Of a DNA stretch of 64,000 nucleotides, positions 48,103 through 57,487 are shown piece after piece. Every line of letters starts with the position of its first letter. Position 1 is the first letter of the stretch. Location: positions 1-64,000 of the forward strand of contig JAOZHP010000088.1 of assembly GCA_026014815.1 (NCBI GenBank), given 5' to 3'. The stretch comes from Candidatus Bathyarchaeota archaeon (GTDB lineage: Archaea; Thermoproteota; Bathyarchaeia; TCS64). The notes beneath the pieces were generated by a model. The model was not told the origin of the DNA, did not search any database, and was given only the letters and a program-made list of their open reading frames with translations. Made by a program: the position numbers and the translations under genes.

Positions 48103-48522
48103 TTAAAACGGAAAGAAGCGGCGCCAGCCTTTTCGCTCTGTTGTATTCTCTGTCGGTACTTTTTCTGGTTCCTCTACAGGCTCTGTGGTCTCCCCCACGG
48201 GTTCCTCTTCTTCGGACTCGTACTCACCTTGAGCCATGGCTTCAAGGAGATCGATGAGCTTGTCAATGTTTTTCCTGTCCTCAAACACTAGAATGAGTTT
48301 CTCTCCGAGGAGGTTAAAGTCTGGGCCGAGGGCGGGCATGAAGGGTGAAAGTGTTAATCGGCTTAGTTCTCCGCCTACGTAGACCATGGGTTTTATGCTC
48401 TCCAAGGTCATGATGGCTACGGTCTCCATCCCATAGAGGTGGATTCGCTCTGCAGTCTTTCGAAGTATCTCCTCTATCTCTTCCTCGGGTACCTCTATGT
48501 CTCCGGTTTGGAATCTACTCAT
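48103..48522 (-). CDS. Small acidic cytoplasmic protein E2
   Basis: YGMETVAIMTLESIKPMVYVGGELSRLTLSPFMPALGPDFNLLGEKLILVFEDRKNIDKLIDLLEAM...ERKGWRRFFPF; homolog of ORF 33004. Confidence 0.82.
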   Translation of the reverse strand: MSRFQTGDIEVPEEEIEEILRKTAERIHLYGMETVAIMTLESIKPMVYVGGELSRLTLSPFMPALGPDFNLLGEKLILVFEDRKNIDKLIDLLEAMAQGEYESEEEEPVGETTEPVEEPEKVPTENTTERKGWRRFFPF

Positions 48523-48557
48523 CTCGATTAGTATTCGGATGTGGTCGATTTAAAGTA

Positions 48558-48956
48558 TTATACTTCCACTTCCCTCTTAGGCTTCCGCGGTTTGAGCCGC
48601 TGTCTAGTAGTGATGTATCCCGATGTGAATCCTCCCAACAGGAAAAAAACCAGAAGTACACCGAAGAAACTAGCTTGGTTTCCCTGTGTGAACGCGAGAA
48701 GGCTCACGACTGTAAAGATCCATGATATTATGGCGCTTTTCAACCCGGTTGGTAGCTGATTTCTGCTGGTTCGTTTACAGATCATGCCTGAAGGTAAGAG
48801 ACCGCCGAGATAGAAGAAGACGAATGCTAGTATCCATGGGGCGTTATAGAGTGTCTTGACCCTGATCCAGAAATAAACTATACCATACGACAGCACGGCC
48901 CCTGCCATGTAGTCTGTTGTGCTCGGTTTTTTCGACTGGTCGCTCAAGTGTATCAT
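48558..48956 (-). CDS. Four-TM membrane protein F2
   Basis: TDYMAGAVLSYGIVYFW ... GGFTSGYITTRQRLK; homolog of ORF 33435. Confidence 0.8.
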   Translation of the reverse strand: MIHLSDQSKKPSTTDYMAGAVLSYGIVYFWIRVKTLYNAPWILAFVFFYLGGLLPSGMICKRTSRNQLPTGLKSAIISWIFTVVSLLAFTQGNQASFFGVLLVFFLLGGFTSGYITTRQRLKPRKPKREVEV

Positions 48957-49020
48957 TTATGTGAGGTTTGCTCTGCATAAGAGTTTTAATATGAATAAAA
49001 AAGGGGGATAGAAGTTTCCA

Positions 49021-49641
49021 TTAGATGATTTGTAACCATTCCCTCAACAGGAAGATAATTCTGCCTTGGTACATTCCGAATCTGCTCATGACAGTGTTAC
49101 CGAAGCTGGCTCCGAAAGCTAGTAGCATCATCCAGCGCCCGATCTTTGGCACTATCCCGATGGCGCCCTCATGTATCTTTTCCTGCGTGAAGATGAAGTG
49201 ACTGATTGAAGTTACTACACCAACGAAGGTGATGAGAGCGTTGACTGTGCCTAAAGCATCTGATTTTATCAGTGGTGACGCTGTGGCGGCTACCTGTACA
49301 ATGAAGTCGCTGTGGATGGCTGCTCTGATACTGATCCCTATGCCGTTGCCTACAAGGAAGGCGATGGGGTATCTGTATAGCCAGTAGTAGTCTCTGTGGA
49401 ATCTCGCGTATAGCAGAATCCCTAGCAGGAAGGCGACGCTGTATATCATCTCCCCCTGCATTATGTGGGTCCAGCCGTAGTCTCTGATGTTCTTGACGCC
49501 CATTACTATGGTGTGACCAGCTGCGACGCCGATGAACGTGTTCTCGGCGAACTTAAACACAACGTTGTCTCTGAAAGCGTAGCTTGTTGCGGCTATCGTG
49601 AAGAAGGCTGCTATCCATATCTGTGGATCTACTGATACCAT
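49021..49641 (-). CDS. Multi-TM membrane protein D2
   Basis: LYRYPIAFLVGNGIGISIRAAI and LLAFGASFGNTVMSRFGMYQGRIIFLLREWL match ORF 29765. Confidence 0.85.
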   Translation of the reverse strand: MVSVDPQIWIAAFFTIAATSYAFRDNVVFKFAENTFIGVAAGHTIVMGVKNIRDYGWTHIMQGEMIYSVAFLLGILLYARFHRDYYWLYRYPIAFLVGNGIGISIRAAIHSDFIVQVAATASPLIKSDALGTVNALITFVGVVTSISHFIFTQEKIHEGAIGIVPKIGRWMMLLAFGASFGNTVMSRFGMYQGRIIFLLREWLQII

Positions 49642-50478
49642 TTAGCTCGCCTCCCCTTTGCCTCTTGTCATCCAGAACGAGACGTTCCCGATCAGAATGA
49701 AGATTAGTACTAGTGCCTGTGTGAAGCTCAGAATGTCGCTACTGACGATTGCGTCTCCGGGGTGACCCGTGAGGAACTCTAGGTCAGCGGCACCCTTAAT
49801 GCCGTCCATGATTCCCAGTATTTGTCCCGAGTCATAGTAGGGCTTGATGCTTGTCGTCATCATGCTTAGGCAGCCTCCGAGTACGTCTGCATTGTACTGG
49901 CTGTAGGCTTGGTAGACCCAGCCCTCAGCTGTACCTCCTGCAGTTGTCATGTAAGCTACTAGGTCAAAGTCATCTGCACCGTTAACATTGTCCATGATTG
50001 ATAGGCTGTCTACTGATGTGCCTTCATAGTCAACAGATACGAGAGCCTTGAGGTCTCCAAGCACTCCTGCCATGGCTGTCTGGCCGCCGGCGATGTAACC
50101 GAGGAATACATAGTCTTCACCGTAGACTGCACCATAGTTTTGCTCAGGTTTGACACCTTCCATGACCAATGGATACATCATTGAACCCTCAAGGGCTGTA
50201 GCCATCATCACTATTTTGAGATCTTTCTCAAACATCTGGTGGAAGGCCGCGATGTTTCCCGGGCCAAGGCTTGGGTAGCCTCCTGAACCGTAGCCGACGT
50301 CGAAGAGGACAACTGAGCCCGCCGGAAGTGCATCAACAGTATTGTACCATGCTCTAGACATGTCTCCTGTAAAAAGAGGAAGACCCAGAGGGTTCATGGC
50401 AGGTATTATCATAGCTATTAGGACTAGACCCATGACTATCTCACGGGGAAGTGATGTCATTTTTTCCCATATTGACAT
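49642..50478 (-). CDS. Membrane-anchored alpha/beta-domain protein C2
   Basis: Start at Met 50478 (MSIWEKMTSLPREIVMGLVLIAMIIPAMNPLGLP); AVYGEDYVFLGYIAGGQTAMAGVLGDLKALVSVDYEGTSVDSLSIMDNVNG matches ORF 30401. Confidence 0.85.
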   Translation of the reverse strand: MSIWEKMTSLPREIVMGLVLIAMIIPAMNPLGLPLFTGDMSRAWYNTVDALPAGSVVLFDVGYGSGGYPSLGPGNIAAFHQMFEKDLKIVMMATALEGSMMYPLVMEGVKPEQNYGAVYGEDYVFLGYIAGGQTAMAGVLGDLKALVSVDYEGTSVDSLSIMDNVNGADDFDLVAYMTTAGGTAEGWVYQAYSQYNADVLGGCLSMMTTSIKPYYDSGQILGIMDGIKGAADLEFLTGHPGDAIVSSDILSFTQALVLIFILIGNVSFWMTRGKGEAS

Positions 50479-50480
50479 TT

Positions 50481-51116
50481 TTATCGCCTCCCTAGATAGC
50501 CTGTCTCCATTCCGAGCAGTGTCCTGATTCCAAGTACTACTGCTCCCATACCAATGCCTATACGGATACCTCTGTATGCTCCGCTTACGATGGGACCAAA
50601 TATCCACTCACGTGTATAGAAGAGTCCCGGGAACGTAGCGGCGAGGGCGGGTGTGTTGCCCATTATGACTAGTACAGCTGTGATGAACAATAGAGCTGCA
50701 TCAAAGTTTCTCGCTCGTAGCACTTTGTAAGAACCATAAGCCATGTAGAACGCCAAGCTACTGTACATCGTTGCGCCTAGAGGCAGATAGATTGCGTTGT
50801 AGATCCAAGAATATGTTGGACCCGCATCGTATTGACCTGTTCCTAATCCAACGACAATGAACATAGCCATCATTAACAAGAGCCACCCACTGAACATCCA
50901 ATCAGTGCCTCCACTACGTTGACTTATTCGTTTACCGTGGACACGTAACAGGTTGACTGCTCCGAGGCCGAGAGCGAAGCCTTGTATGACGACGCCCCAG
51001 TTCTTGATTAAGGTGAACGTGTCTGTGATTACCTGTACTCCTGTGTAGTAGTCGAGAACCGCGATGATTCCGATTAGGAACGTGATTGCTAAGGGTATAT
51101 CTCTTCTATAATCCAT
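50481..51116 (-). CDS. Multi-TM membrane protein B2
   Basis: Homologous to ORF 31225 (PLGATMYSSLAFYMAYGSYKVLRARNFDAALLF). Confidence 0.85.
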   Translation of the reverse strand: MDYRRDIPLAITFLIGIIAVLDYYTGVQVITDTFTLIKNWGVVIQGFALGLGAVNLLRVHGKRISQRSGGTDWMFSGWLLLMMAMFIVVGLGTGQYDAGPTYSWIYNAIYLPLGATMYSSLAFYMAYGSYKVLRARNFDAALLFITAVLVIMGNTPALAATFPGLFYTREWIFGPIVSGAYRGIRIGIGMGAVVLGIRTLLGMETGYLGRR

Positions 51117-51122
51117 TCATAA

Positions 51123-51905
51123 TCACCTCGATAACAACTCCGCTATTATGTTGACGCCGACACTGGCGAGTAAAGCACCTAGTATTGAGAGACCTATGGC
51201 TGCAAATTTGAACCAGTCTTGAGCTGCGATGCTACCAATCTGCTGAGGGTCACCTGAGACATATGCTCCAGCAGCGAATATCTCTTCGCCGATAAGCACG
51301 TAATCACAGAGGGCCGCGAAGAATGGTATCTGGTATGTTCTAGCTGTGCCGCCTACCTGCATTGCTCCTACCCTGTCAAAGGTCTCGGCAAACATCATTG
51401 ACTCGGCCCAGAACGGTCCAATCATGATGTTTCCCGCCGGCTTCATACGAGCCGCCATACCTATGATCCCGCTTGCCCAGGCGAACTGGGTTCCTGAGAG
51501 GTAGGGAAGTTGTTCGTCGACATCGATCTCATCTAGTTTTCCCTCTACTCTGTAAGCATCTCTCACTACCTCTATTGCGACTGGCATGACGTCTACTCTT
51601 GCCTGTGGGGCATAGAGTTTGGCGCCAAGTTTCGCGCAGAGGCCTGAGACGTAGCTTAGTATGCTGAGGCCTGCGATTGTCTGTGTTGCGTATATGTCAG
51701 TGAACTGGCCCATGCCGATGATGTCGAAGACTGGGCGCCCCATCTCAACGGAGCGGCCGATGACTTCCTCAATGGCGTCTAGGCCAGCAATTCGTCGTAT
51801 CTTAATCTTTCCTTCCTTACCCATACCGATAGCGATGTAGGTCGCTACCCAGGTGAGGATGAAAGCAATTAATGGAATTATTCTTCCTTCTGTTAGTAAT
51901 GCCAT
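51123..51905 (-). CDS. DUF6754-like membrane protein A2
   Basis: LDAIEEVIGRSVEMGRPVFDIIGMGQF ... MQVGGTARTYQIPFFAALCDYVLIGEEIFAAGAYVSGDPQQIGSIAAQDWFKFA matches ORF 31885. Confidence 0.82.
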   Translation of the reverse strand: MALLTEGRIIPLIAFILTWVATYIAIGMGKEGKIKIRRIAGLDAIEEVIGRSVEMGRPVFDIIGMGQFTDIYATQTIAGLSILSYVSGLCAKLGAKLYAPQARVDVMPVAIEVVRDAYRVEGKLDEIDVDEQLPYLSGTQFAWASGIIGMAARMKPAGNIMIGPFWAESMMFAETFDRVGAMQVGGTARTYQIPFFAALCDYVLIGEEIFAAGAYVSGDPQQIGSIAAQDWFKFAAIGLSILGALLASVGVNIIAELLSR

Positions 51906-52360
51906 TTTTGATATTCTCCGTAGAATACCTAGTTTTTACAATCAATCTATAACATTAAAAAACTTTGGAAACAAAACTCCGATTAAATGACAAATTTTAT
52001 TAAGCTTAAATATTTTTTCAATCATTAAATTAAAAAAAAATCCACATCCACCATGAAAAGTGAGTAACTTTTAGAATTCAATAACTATTTAATTAGAAAG
52101 AAAACTGCTGACTCCTACCTTCTCGAATTGATTGCCGTCCTCACCGCAGATTATTCGTTGGCAGCTTTGTGTCCGGTTTTTTCGCTGGGGCTGCCTGGGT
52201 TGAAGATCGAGATATTTCGAGCCTTGGAGATTGAGTACGGTGTGATGGATTGATGATCGAGGGACGTCAAGGTGGTTCACGTTCTTCACGTAGCAGTTCT
52301 TACTCGTGTTAGTCTCTTGCTGTTAAATATCAGTTGAGTCTAATTCATGTCTAGTTAGAT

Positions 52361-52750
52361 ATGAAGAGCGATACCAAGGAAAAGTTTCAGGTGTACTTCG
52401 CGGGTGCTTCATTGGCTTTCGGGGTTCCTTTCTTTGTCGGGGAGATACTGGGTCTCATCATGGGGTCGTCGCCTGTGACTGATAGCTTCAAGGATTTGTA
52501 TTCATCGCTTTTCGTGACGCTTCACTTGGTGGGAGGGTTGCTGGGGGGGTATCTTGTCGCCAGACGTCTTGGTGAGGAAAAGAGTCCGTTACGGGCTGGT
52601 GTGGTGACGGGGGTCATGGCTTACCTGTTTCAGCAGATAGTTTACACCATTTTTTATGGGGCTGGAGCCATCGGTGATATCTATACTATGGTTGGGCTCA
52701 TAGGCGGATCGGTAGCAGGTGTACTTATCTTCAAGTCAATGACTCGATGA
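52361..52750 (+). CDS. Four-TM membrane protein G (tandem paralog 1)
   Basis: KEKFQVYFAGASLAFGVPFFVGEILGLIMGSSP...GGYLVARR...LRAGVVTGVMAYLFQQIVYTIFYGAGAI. Confidence 0.75.
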   Translation: MKSDTKEKFQVYFAGASLAFGVPFFVGEILGLIMGSSPVTDSFKDLYSSLFVTLHLVGGLLGGYLVARRLGEEKSPLRAGVVTGVMAYLFQQIVYTIFYGAGAIGDIYTMVGLIGGSVAGVLIFKSMTR

Positions 52751-52816
52751 TCCGATAAAACGGGTCGGTTACCCTCTGTTATATACTCGTCTAGAACATT
52801 CATAACCTGATTAGAG

Positions 52817-53287
52817 TTGGGTCAGAATAACAGGGATCGGCTAAGACTCTACTTCTCAGGCGCTTCAATCGCTGTAGGCATTCCTTTCATGTTGCTAGAG
52901 GTTTTTGGGATGATTGTGGGGCACTCACCTGGTTCAACTGAGTTTCAGTCTCAGTACTGGATGCTCTTCACTGGTTCCAACTTTTTCTTTGGTGCTGTCG
53001 CTGGGTTCTTGGTTGCTAGAAGGTCCAGCATTGAACCTATGCAGGTTGGTGTTACTACTGGTGTACTTGCTTACCTCCTACAGCAGGTTGTTTACCTTGT
53101 CTATTATGCGGGGGCTATTCCCAATGACCTTAACCTTACGATCGCTTTGGTGGGGGGTACCATTGTTGGGTCGGGTGCATACCGTTACAAGGCTCGTATT
53201 GATGCTCTGAACGAAACCATAGATACTGATATTAAGCTTGATAAGGAGCAGAGCGGCGAAGAAGAAACGCTTCCCACCGAGGGTTAA
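52817..53287 (+). CDS. Four-TM membrane protein H (tandem paralog 2)
   Basis: RDRLRLYFSGASIAVGIPFMLLEVFGMIVGHSPGS...AGFLVARR...MQVGVTTGVLAYLLQQVVYLVYYAGAI; non-ATG start possible. Confidence 0.75.
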   Translation: MGQNNRDRLRLYFSGASIAVGIPFMLLEVFGMIVGHSPGSTEFQSQYWMLFTGSNFFFGAVAGFLVARRSSIEPMQVGVTTGVLAYLLQQVVYLVYYAGAIPNDLNLTIALVGGTIVGSGAYRYKARIDALNETIDTDIKLDKEQSGEEETLPTEG

Positions 53288-53388
53288 TGCCGTTTGGAAT
53301 AATTATGGCATTGATTTTTACGAGGATTAATAAATAGAGGCTCTTTTTCTGTATGAAAACCTTTGAGGTGAATCCATTGTCCCATGAT

Positions 53389-56133
53389 ATGTCAAAGAAA
53401 ACACTTGTAACATCGGCCCTCATCTACGCCAACGGACCAGTCCACATAGGTCACATGGTGGAGTACATCCAGACTGATATCTACGTCAGGTTCCTCAAGC
53501 TCACTGGACGAGATGTAGCCTACTGCGGGGCGGATGATACCCATGGCGCCCCTATTGAGATCAACGCGTCGAAGCAGGGAATCTCGCCCGAGGAGTTCAT
53601 CGAGCACTGGTGGAAGGAGCATAAACGTGACTACGATGACTATCTCGTGGAGTTCGACTCGTATCACTCAACGAATAGCGAGGAGAACCGTTACTACACT
53701 GAGCTGATATTCAAGCGTCTACAAGACAATGGGCATATTTACACTAAGGAGATCGAGCTCACCTACTGTGAGAACTGTAACCGGTACCTTCCAGACAGGT
53801 ACGTGAAGGGTACTTGTCCAAAATGTGGTGCTCAGGACCAGTACGGTGATGTGTGTGAGAAATGCAACAGCACCTATAACACCACTGAGCTAATCAACTC
53901 TTACTGCAGCATCTGTGGGGCTACCCCAATCAGGAGGAACAGTCTACATTACTTCTTCAAACTCAGCGAGTTCAGCGACAAGTTGAAGAGATGGCTCATA
54001 GGTAACCACAGGCTGCAGCCCGAGATCCGAAACCAGATTCTCAGCTGGATCAAGGAGGGGTTAGAGGACTGGTGTATCAGCCGAGACGGCCCATACTTCG
54101 GTTTCAAGATACCTGACTCGGAAGACAAGTACTTCTACGTTTGGCTGGACGCGCCCATCGGGTACATAGGGAGTACGGCAAACTATTGCATAGACAAGCC
54201 TTTCACTGCGGATGACTACTGGCAGAAAGATGAAGCTGAGATAATTCACTTCATCGGGAAGGATATCATCTATTTCCATCTTCTCTTCTGGCCGGCTATC
54301 CTTATGGGCTCAGGGTTCCACGTGCCAGACAACATTGTGGTCCACGGGTTCCTCACTGTGAACGGCGAGAAAATGAGCAAAAGCAGAGGAACTTTCCTCA
54401 CAGCCGAGGAGTTCAAGGAGTACCTTGACCCCGAGCTACTCAGGTTCTACTATGCCGCTAACCTCAGCCACACAATGACCGACATCGACCTGGACCTCAA
54501 AAACGTGGAGAACAGGATCAACAACGAGCTCGTCTCAAACCTCGCTAACCTGATCTACAGGGTCATGAGCTTCACCAACAAGTACTACGGAGGACAGATC
54601 ACCAAGGTCAACGACCCAGAGCTTCTGAAAGAAGTCAAGGAGAAGTGTCAAGGTGTCCGTAAAGCCTACGGGAGCTACGAGTTCAGAGACGCCGTGAACC
54701 GGATACTGGAGATAAGCAGCGTAGGCAACAAATACTTCCAGGACAAAAAGCCCTGGGAGCTAGTCAAGTCCGACAAGGAGCTGGGTCAGCGCGTGCTGAC
54801 TGACTGCGTCAACATTGTCAAGAACCTCACTGTGATGGTGAAGCCTATCCTGCCGCTGTTCGCAGCCAAGATCGAGGGGCAGCTCAACCTCGGGGAGCTC
54901 AAGTGGAGCGACACCGAGTCCATCATAGAGAACCATAAGGTGAATGAGGCTCAGATAATCCTCAAGAAGATCGACCCAATCGAGATCAAGGCACCCGCAC
55001 CGAAAGCCTCGGAGAGAAAAATCGAGTTCACAATCGACGACAAGCTCACCAAACTTGGAGTAGACGTGAAACTGGCAGTCGTGGAAGGCGTGGACATCAA
55101 GAAGAGCAGCAGCGAACTTGACAGGCTCAAGAAGCAGGCTGCGGAGACCATCAAGAACACTGATTACACCGGTGACAAGATCATTCAGGCTTACAACGAT
55201 GTCTACAAGAAGTTCAAGATCGAAGCTGAGAGCCCCGTAACTCATCTCATCAACCTTGTTAAGGAGAATGGACGACTTCCCACCATCAACACGGTGGTGG
55301 ACAGCTACAACATCGTGGCCGCATCCAAGAGGGTGAGCGTCGGCGTCCATGACCTTGACAAGGTCACAGACAACGTCAGGCTCAAAGTGACACAGGGCAA
55401 CGAAGTCTACATCCCCCTCGGGGAGACTGAGCGGATGAAGGTACCCCCGGGGAAGTTCGCGATGGTGGACGATGAGCACGTCATGTGCTGGCTCGACGTG
55501 AAACAGGGGCAACACACCAAGATTGGGTACGACAGCAAGAACCTTATCATCTACGTGCAGGGGAACAGTGAGACCAGCGGTAGGTATCTGGATGACGCCA
55601 TCACCGAGATCTGTGAGAACATCGTCAAGTATAATGGAGGCAGTTACAGGCTGCTCAACCCAACCGACCTCTCAGCCCTGAACCTCAAGGTGGCAAAGGT
55701 AACAGAGGTACTGGATCACTCGGGAGCAGACAAGCTGTATATCATTAAGATCGATTTAGGAGACGAGCAGAGGCAGCTATGCGCGGGTCTCAAGCCTTAC
55801 TACCCTGACAGGAACGACCTCTTGGGAAAGCACCTCGTTGTGTTGACAAACCTTCAGCCGGCGAAGCTGAGGGGAGAGCTCAGCGAAGGCATGTTACTGG
55901 CTGGGGACGACGGCGAGAACGTTGGCATACTTAACCCACAGAATAGCAAACCGGGAGACCAGGTCTACGTTGGTGATATCCGTGAGTACAAGAACGATCT
56001 CATCGACTTCAGCGCGTTCATGAAATATACCTTTGAGGCGAAGAATGGTAAAGCCTACCTGGAAGGGCTCCAGCTCACCACTGACGCCGAGGAGATCACC
56101 CTCGAAAAGGTGACAGACGGCAAAATTAGGTAA
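53389..56133 (+). CDS. metG: Methionyl-tRNA synthetase with internal B3/4-like domain and C-terminal EMAPII-like tRNA-binding domain
   Basis: ALIYANGPVHIGHMVEYIQTDIYVRF; Zn knuckles CENC/CPKCGAQ/CEKC/CSICG; KMSKSRGTF; B3/4-like VVDSYNIVAASKRVSVGVHDLDKV...IPLGETERMKVPPGKFAMVDDEHVMCWLDVKQGQHTKI; C-term LNLKVAKVTEVLDHSGADKLYIIKIDLG. Confidence 0.95.
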   Translation: MSKKTLVTSALIYANGPVHIGHMVEYIQTDIYVRFLKLTGRDVAYCGADDTHGAPIEINASKQGISPEEFIEHWWKEHKRDYDDYLVEFDSYHSTNSEENRYYTELIFKRLQDNGHIYTKEIELTYCENCNRYLPDRYVKGTCPKCGAQDQYGDVCEKCNSTYNTTELINSYCSICGATPIRRNSLHYFFKLSEFSDKLKRWLIGNHRLQPEIRNQILSWIKEGLEDWCISRDGPYFGFKIPDSEDKYFYVWLDAPIGYIGSTANYCIDKPFTADDYWQKDEAEIIHFIGKDIIYFHLLFWPAILMGSGFHVPDNIVVHGFLTVNGEKMSKSRGTFLTAEEFKEYLDPELLRFYYAANLSHTMTDIDLDLKNVENRINNELVSNLANLIYRVMSFTNKYYGGQITKVNDPELLKEVKEKCQGVRKAYGSYEFRDAVNRILEISSVGNKYFQDKKPWELVKSDKELGQRVLTDCVNIVKNLTVMVKPILPLFAAKIEGQLNLGELKWSDTESIIENHKVNEAQIILKKIDPIEIKAPAPKASERKIEFTIDDKLTKLGVDVKLAVVEGVDIKKSSSELDRLKKQAAETIKNTDYTGDKIIQAYNDVYKKFKIEAESPVTHLINLVKENGRLPTINTVVDSYNIVAASKRVSVGVHDLDKVTDNVRLKVTQGNEVYIPLGETERMKVPPGKFAMVDDEHVMCWLDVKQGQHTKIGYDSKNLIIYVQGNSETSGRYLDDAITEICENIVKYNGGSYRLLNPTDLSALNLKVAKVTEVLDHSGADKLYIIKIDLGDEQRQLCAGLKPYYPDRNDLLGKHLVVLTNLQPAKLRGELSEGMLLAGDDGENVGILNPQNSKPGDQVYVGDIREYKNDLIDFSAFMKYTFEAKNGKAYLEGLQLTTDAEEITLEKVTDGKIR

Positions 56134-56137
56134 ACCT

Positions 56138-57487
56138 CTATTTTACTCCCAGTTCTTTCTCAACTTCACCTATAGATTTGTCCAGTAGCGCCACGACTTC
56201 ATCTATCTCGGATCGTTCAATCACCAGTGGGGGTGCCACCTGGATGTGGTCCCCGTTGACCCCGTCCACCGTCCCAGAGCCAGGGTAAACCAGTAATCCA
56301 TTATTGAAGCAGTGGTCAACAACGCGTCTATTGAACCTGAGGTCAGATGGGAACGGCTTCTTGGTTTCTTTGTTCTCTACGAACTCGATACCAGCGAAGA
56401 CACCCATGCCCCTGATGTCCCCCACCGAGGGGTGGTCGTTGAGGTCACTGAGCTTCTTGTGGAAGTATTCCCCATTCACAGCTGACCGTTCGATTAGGCC
56501 GTGTTTGATAACGTAGTCAAGAGTCGCTGCTCCTGCCGCGCATGCAACCGGGTGACTTCCATACGTGTGGCCGTGTGCAAAGGGTTCGCCGAAGCCCTCG
56601 TAGACCTTGTCGCTGGCGATGGCTGCGCCGAGGGGAAGGTAGCCACCTGCGAGTCCCTTTGCGGTTGCTATGATGTCCGGCTCGGTGTCCCAGTGGTCCA
56701 GTCCCCAGTTCTTCCCGGTTCGACCGAGCCCTGTCATGACTTCGTCAGCGATGAACAGTACGTCGTGGGTGTCACATATCTCCCTGATTAACTGGAAGTA
56801 GCCGGGGGCTGCGGGGACGGTGCCGAGGGTTGCTCCCACCACCGGCTCCGCGATGAACGCTGAGACATACTCAGGGCCAGTCGCCTTGATCTGAGTGTCC
56901 AGCGCCTTGGCACACTCCAAGTCACAGGTGTCGCAGGTCTTACCGAACCAGCATCTGTAACAGTACGCGGGCGGTATATGGGGGAAATCCAGCAGCATCG
57001 GCACGTATCGTCTACGCCTCGCAATGTTACCGGACATGCTGAGAGCCCCTAATGTGTTGCCGTGATAGCTCTGCCAACGCGCTATGATCTTGCTACGCGT
57101 GGATTCACCCTTCAACAAGTAGTACTGACGGGCCATCTTGGCTGCTGACTCGGTGGCCTCTGAGCCTCCGCTGCAGAAAAACACGTGGCCTAGTCCCTCG
57201 GGAGCGAGTCCTGCAATCTTCTCCGCGCAGTCCAAGACAGACTCCGTGATGAAGTGACTGCTGTGAACGTAGCTAACTTGTTTCATCTGCTTGTGAACGG
57301 CTTCGGTGACCTCCTTTACTCCGTGACCGATGTTGACGCAGATGGGGCCGGAGCTCCCATCGATGTACCGGGTGCCATCCTTCGTGTAAAGATAGATTCC
57401 CTCTCCGCGATCCATCTTGTGGAGATGCACGGCTCCCCTTGAGAATACGTGTGAATCAGACATGGTTAAAACTGGACGTGAAGTCAC
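56138..57487 (-). CDS. Class III aminotransferase (paralog 2)
   Basis: FFCSGGSEATESAAKMARQYY ... LFIADEVMTGLGRTGKNWGLDHWDTEPDIIATAKGLAGGYLPLGA. Confidence 0.95.
   Translation of the reverse strand: MTSRPVLTMSDSHVFSRGAVHLHKMDRGEGIYLYTKDGTRYIDGSSGPICVNIGHGVKEVTEAVHKQMKQVSYVHSSHFITESVLDCAEKIAGLAPEGLGHVFFCSGGSEATESAAKMARQYYLLKGESTRSKIIARWQSYHGNTLGALSMSGNIARRRRYVPMLLDFPHIPPAYCYRCWFGKTCDTCDLECAKALDTQIKATGPEYVSAFIAEPVVGATLGTVPAAPGYFQLIREICDTHDVLFIADEVMTGLGRTGKNWGLDHWDTEPDIIATAKGLAGGYLPLGAAIASDKVYEGFGEPFAHGHTYGSHPVACAAGAATLDYVIKHGLIERSAVNGEYFHKKLSDLNDHPSVGDIRGMGVFAGIEFVENKETKKPFPSDLRFNRRVVDHCFNNGLLVYPGSGTVDGVNGDHIQVAPPLVIERSEIDEVVALLDKSIGEVEKELGVK

Noticed and set aside
54760-55515. 251-aa minus-strand ORF inside MetRS
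   Set aside because: Antisense to conserved MetRS C-terminal domains; low-complexity Leu/Val/His-rich translation
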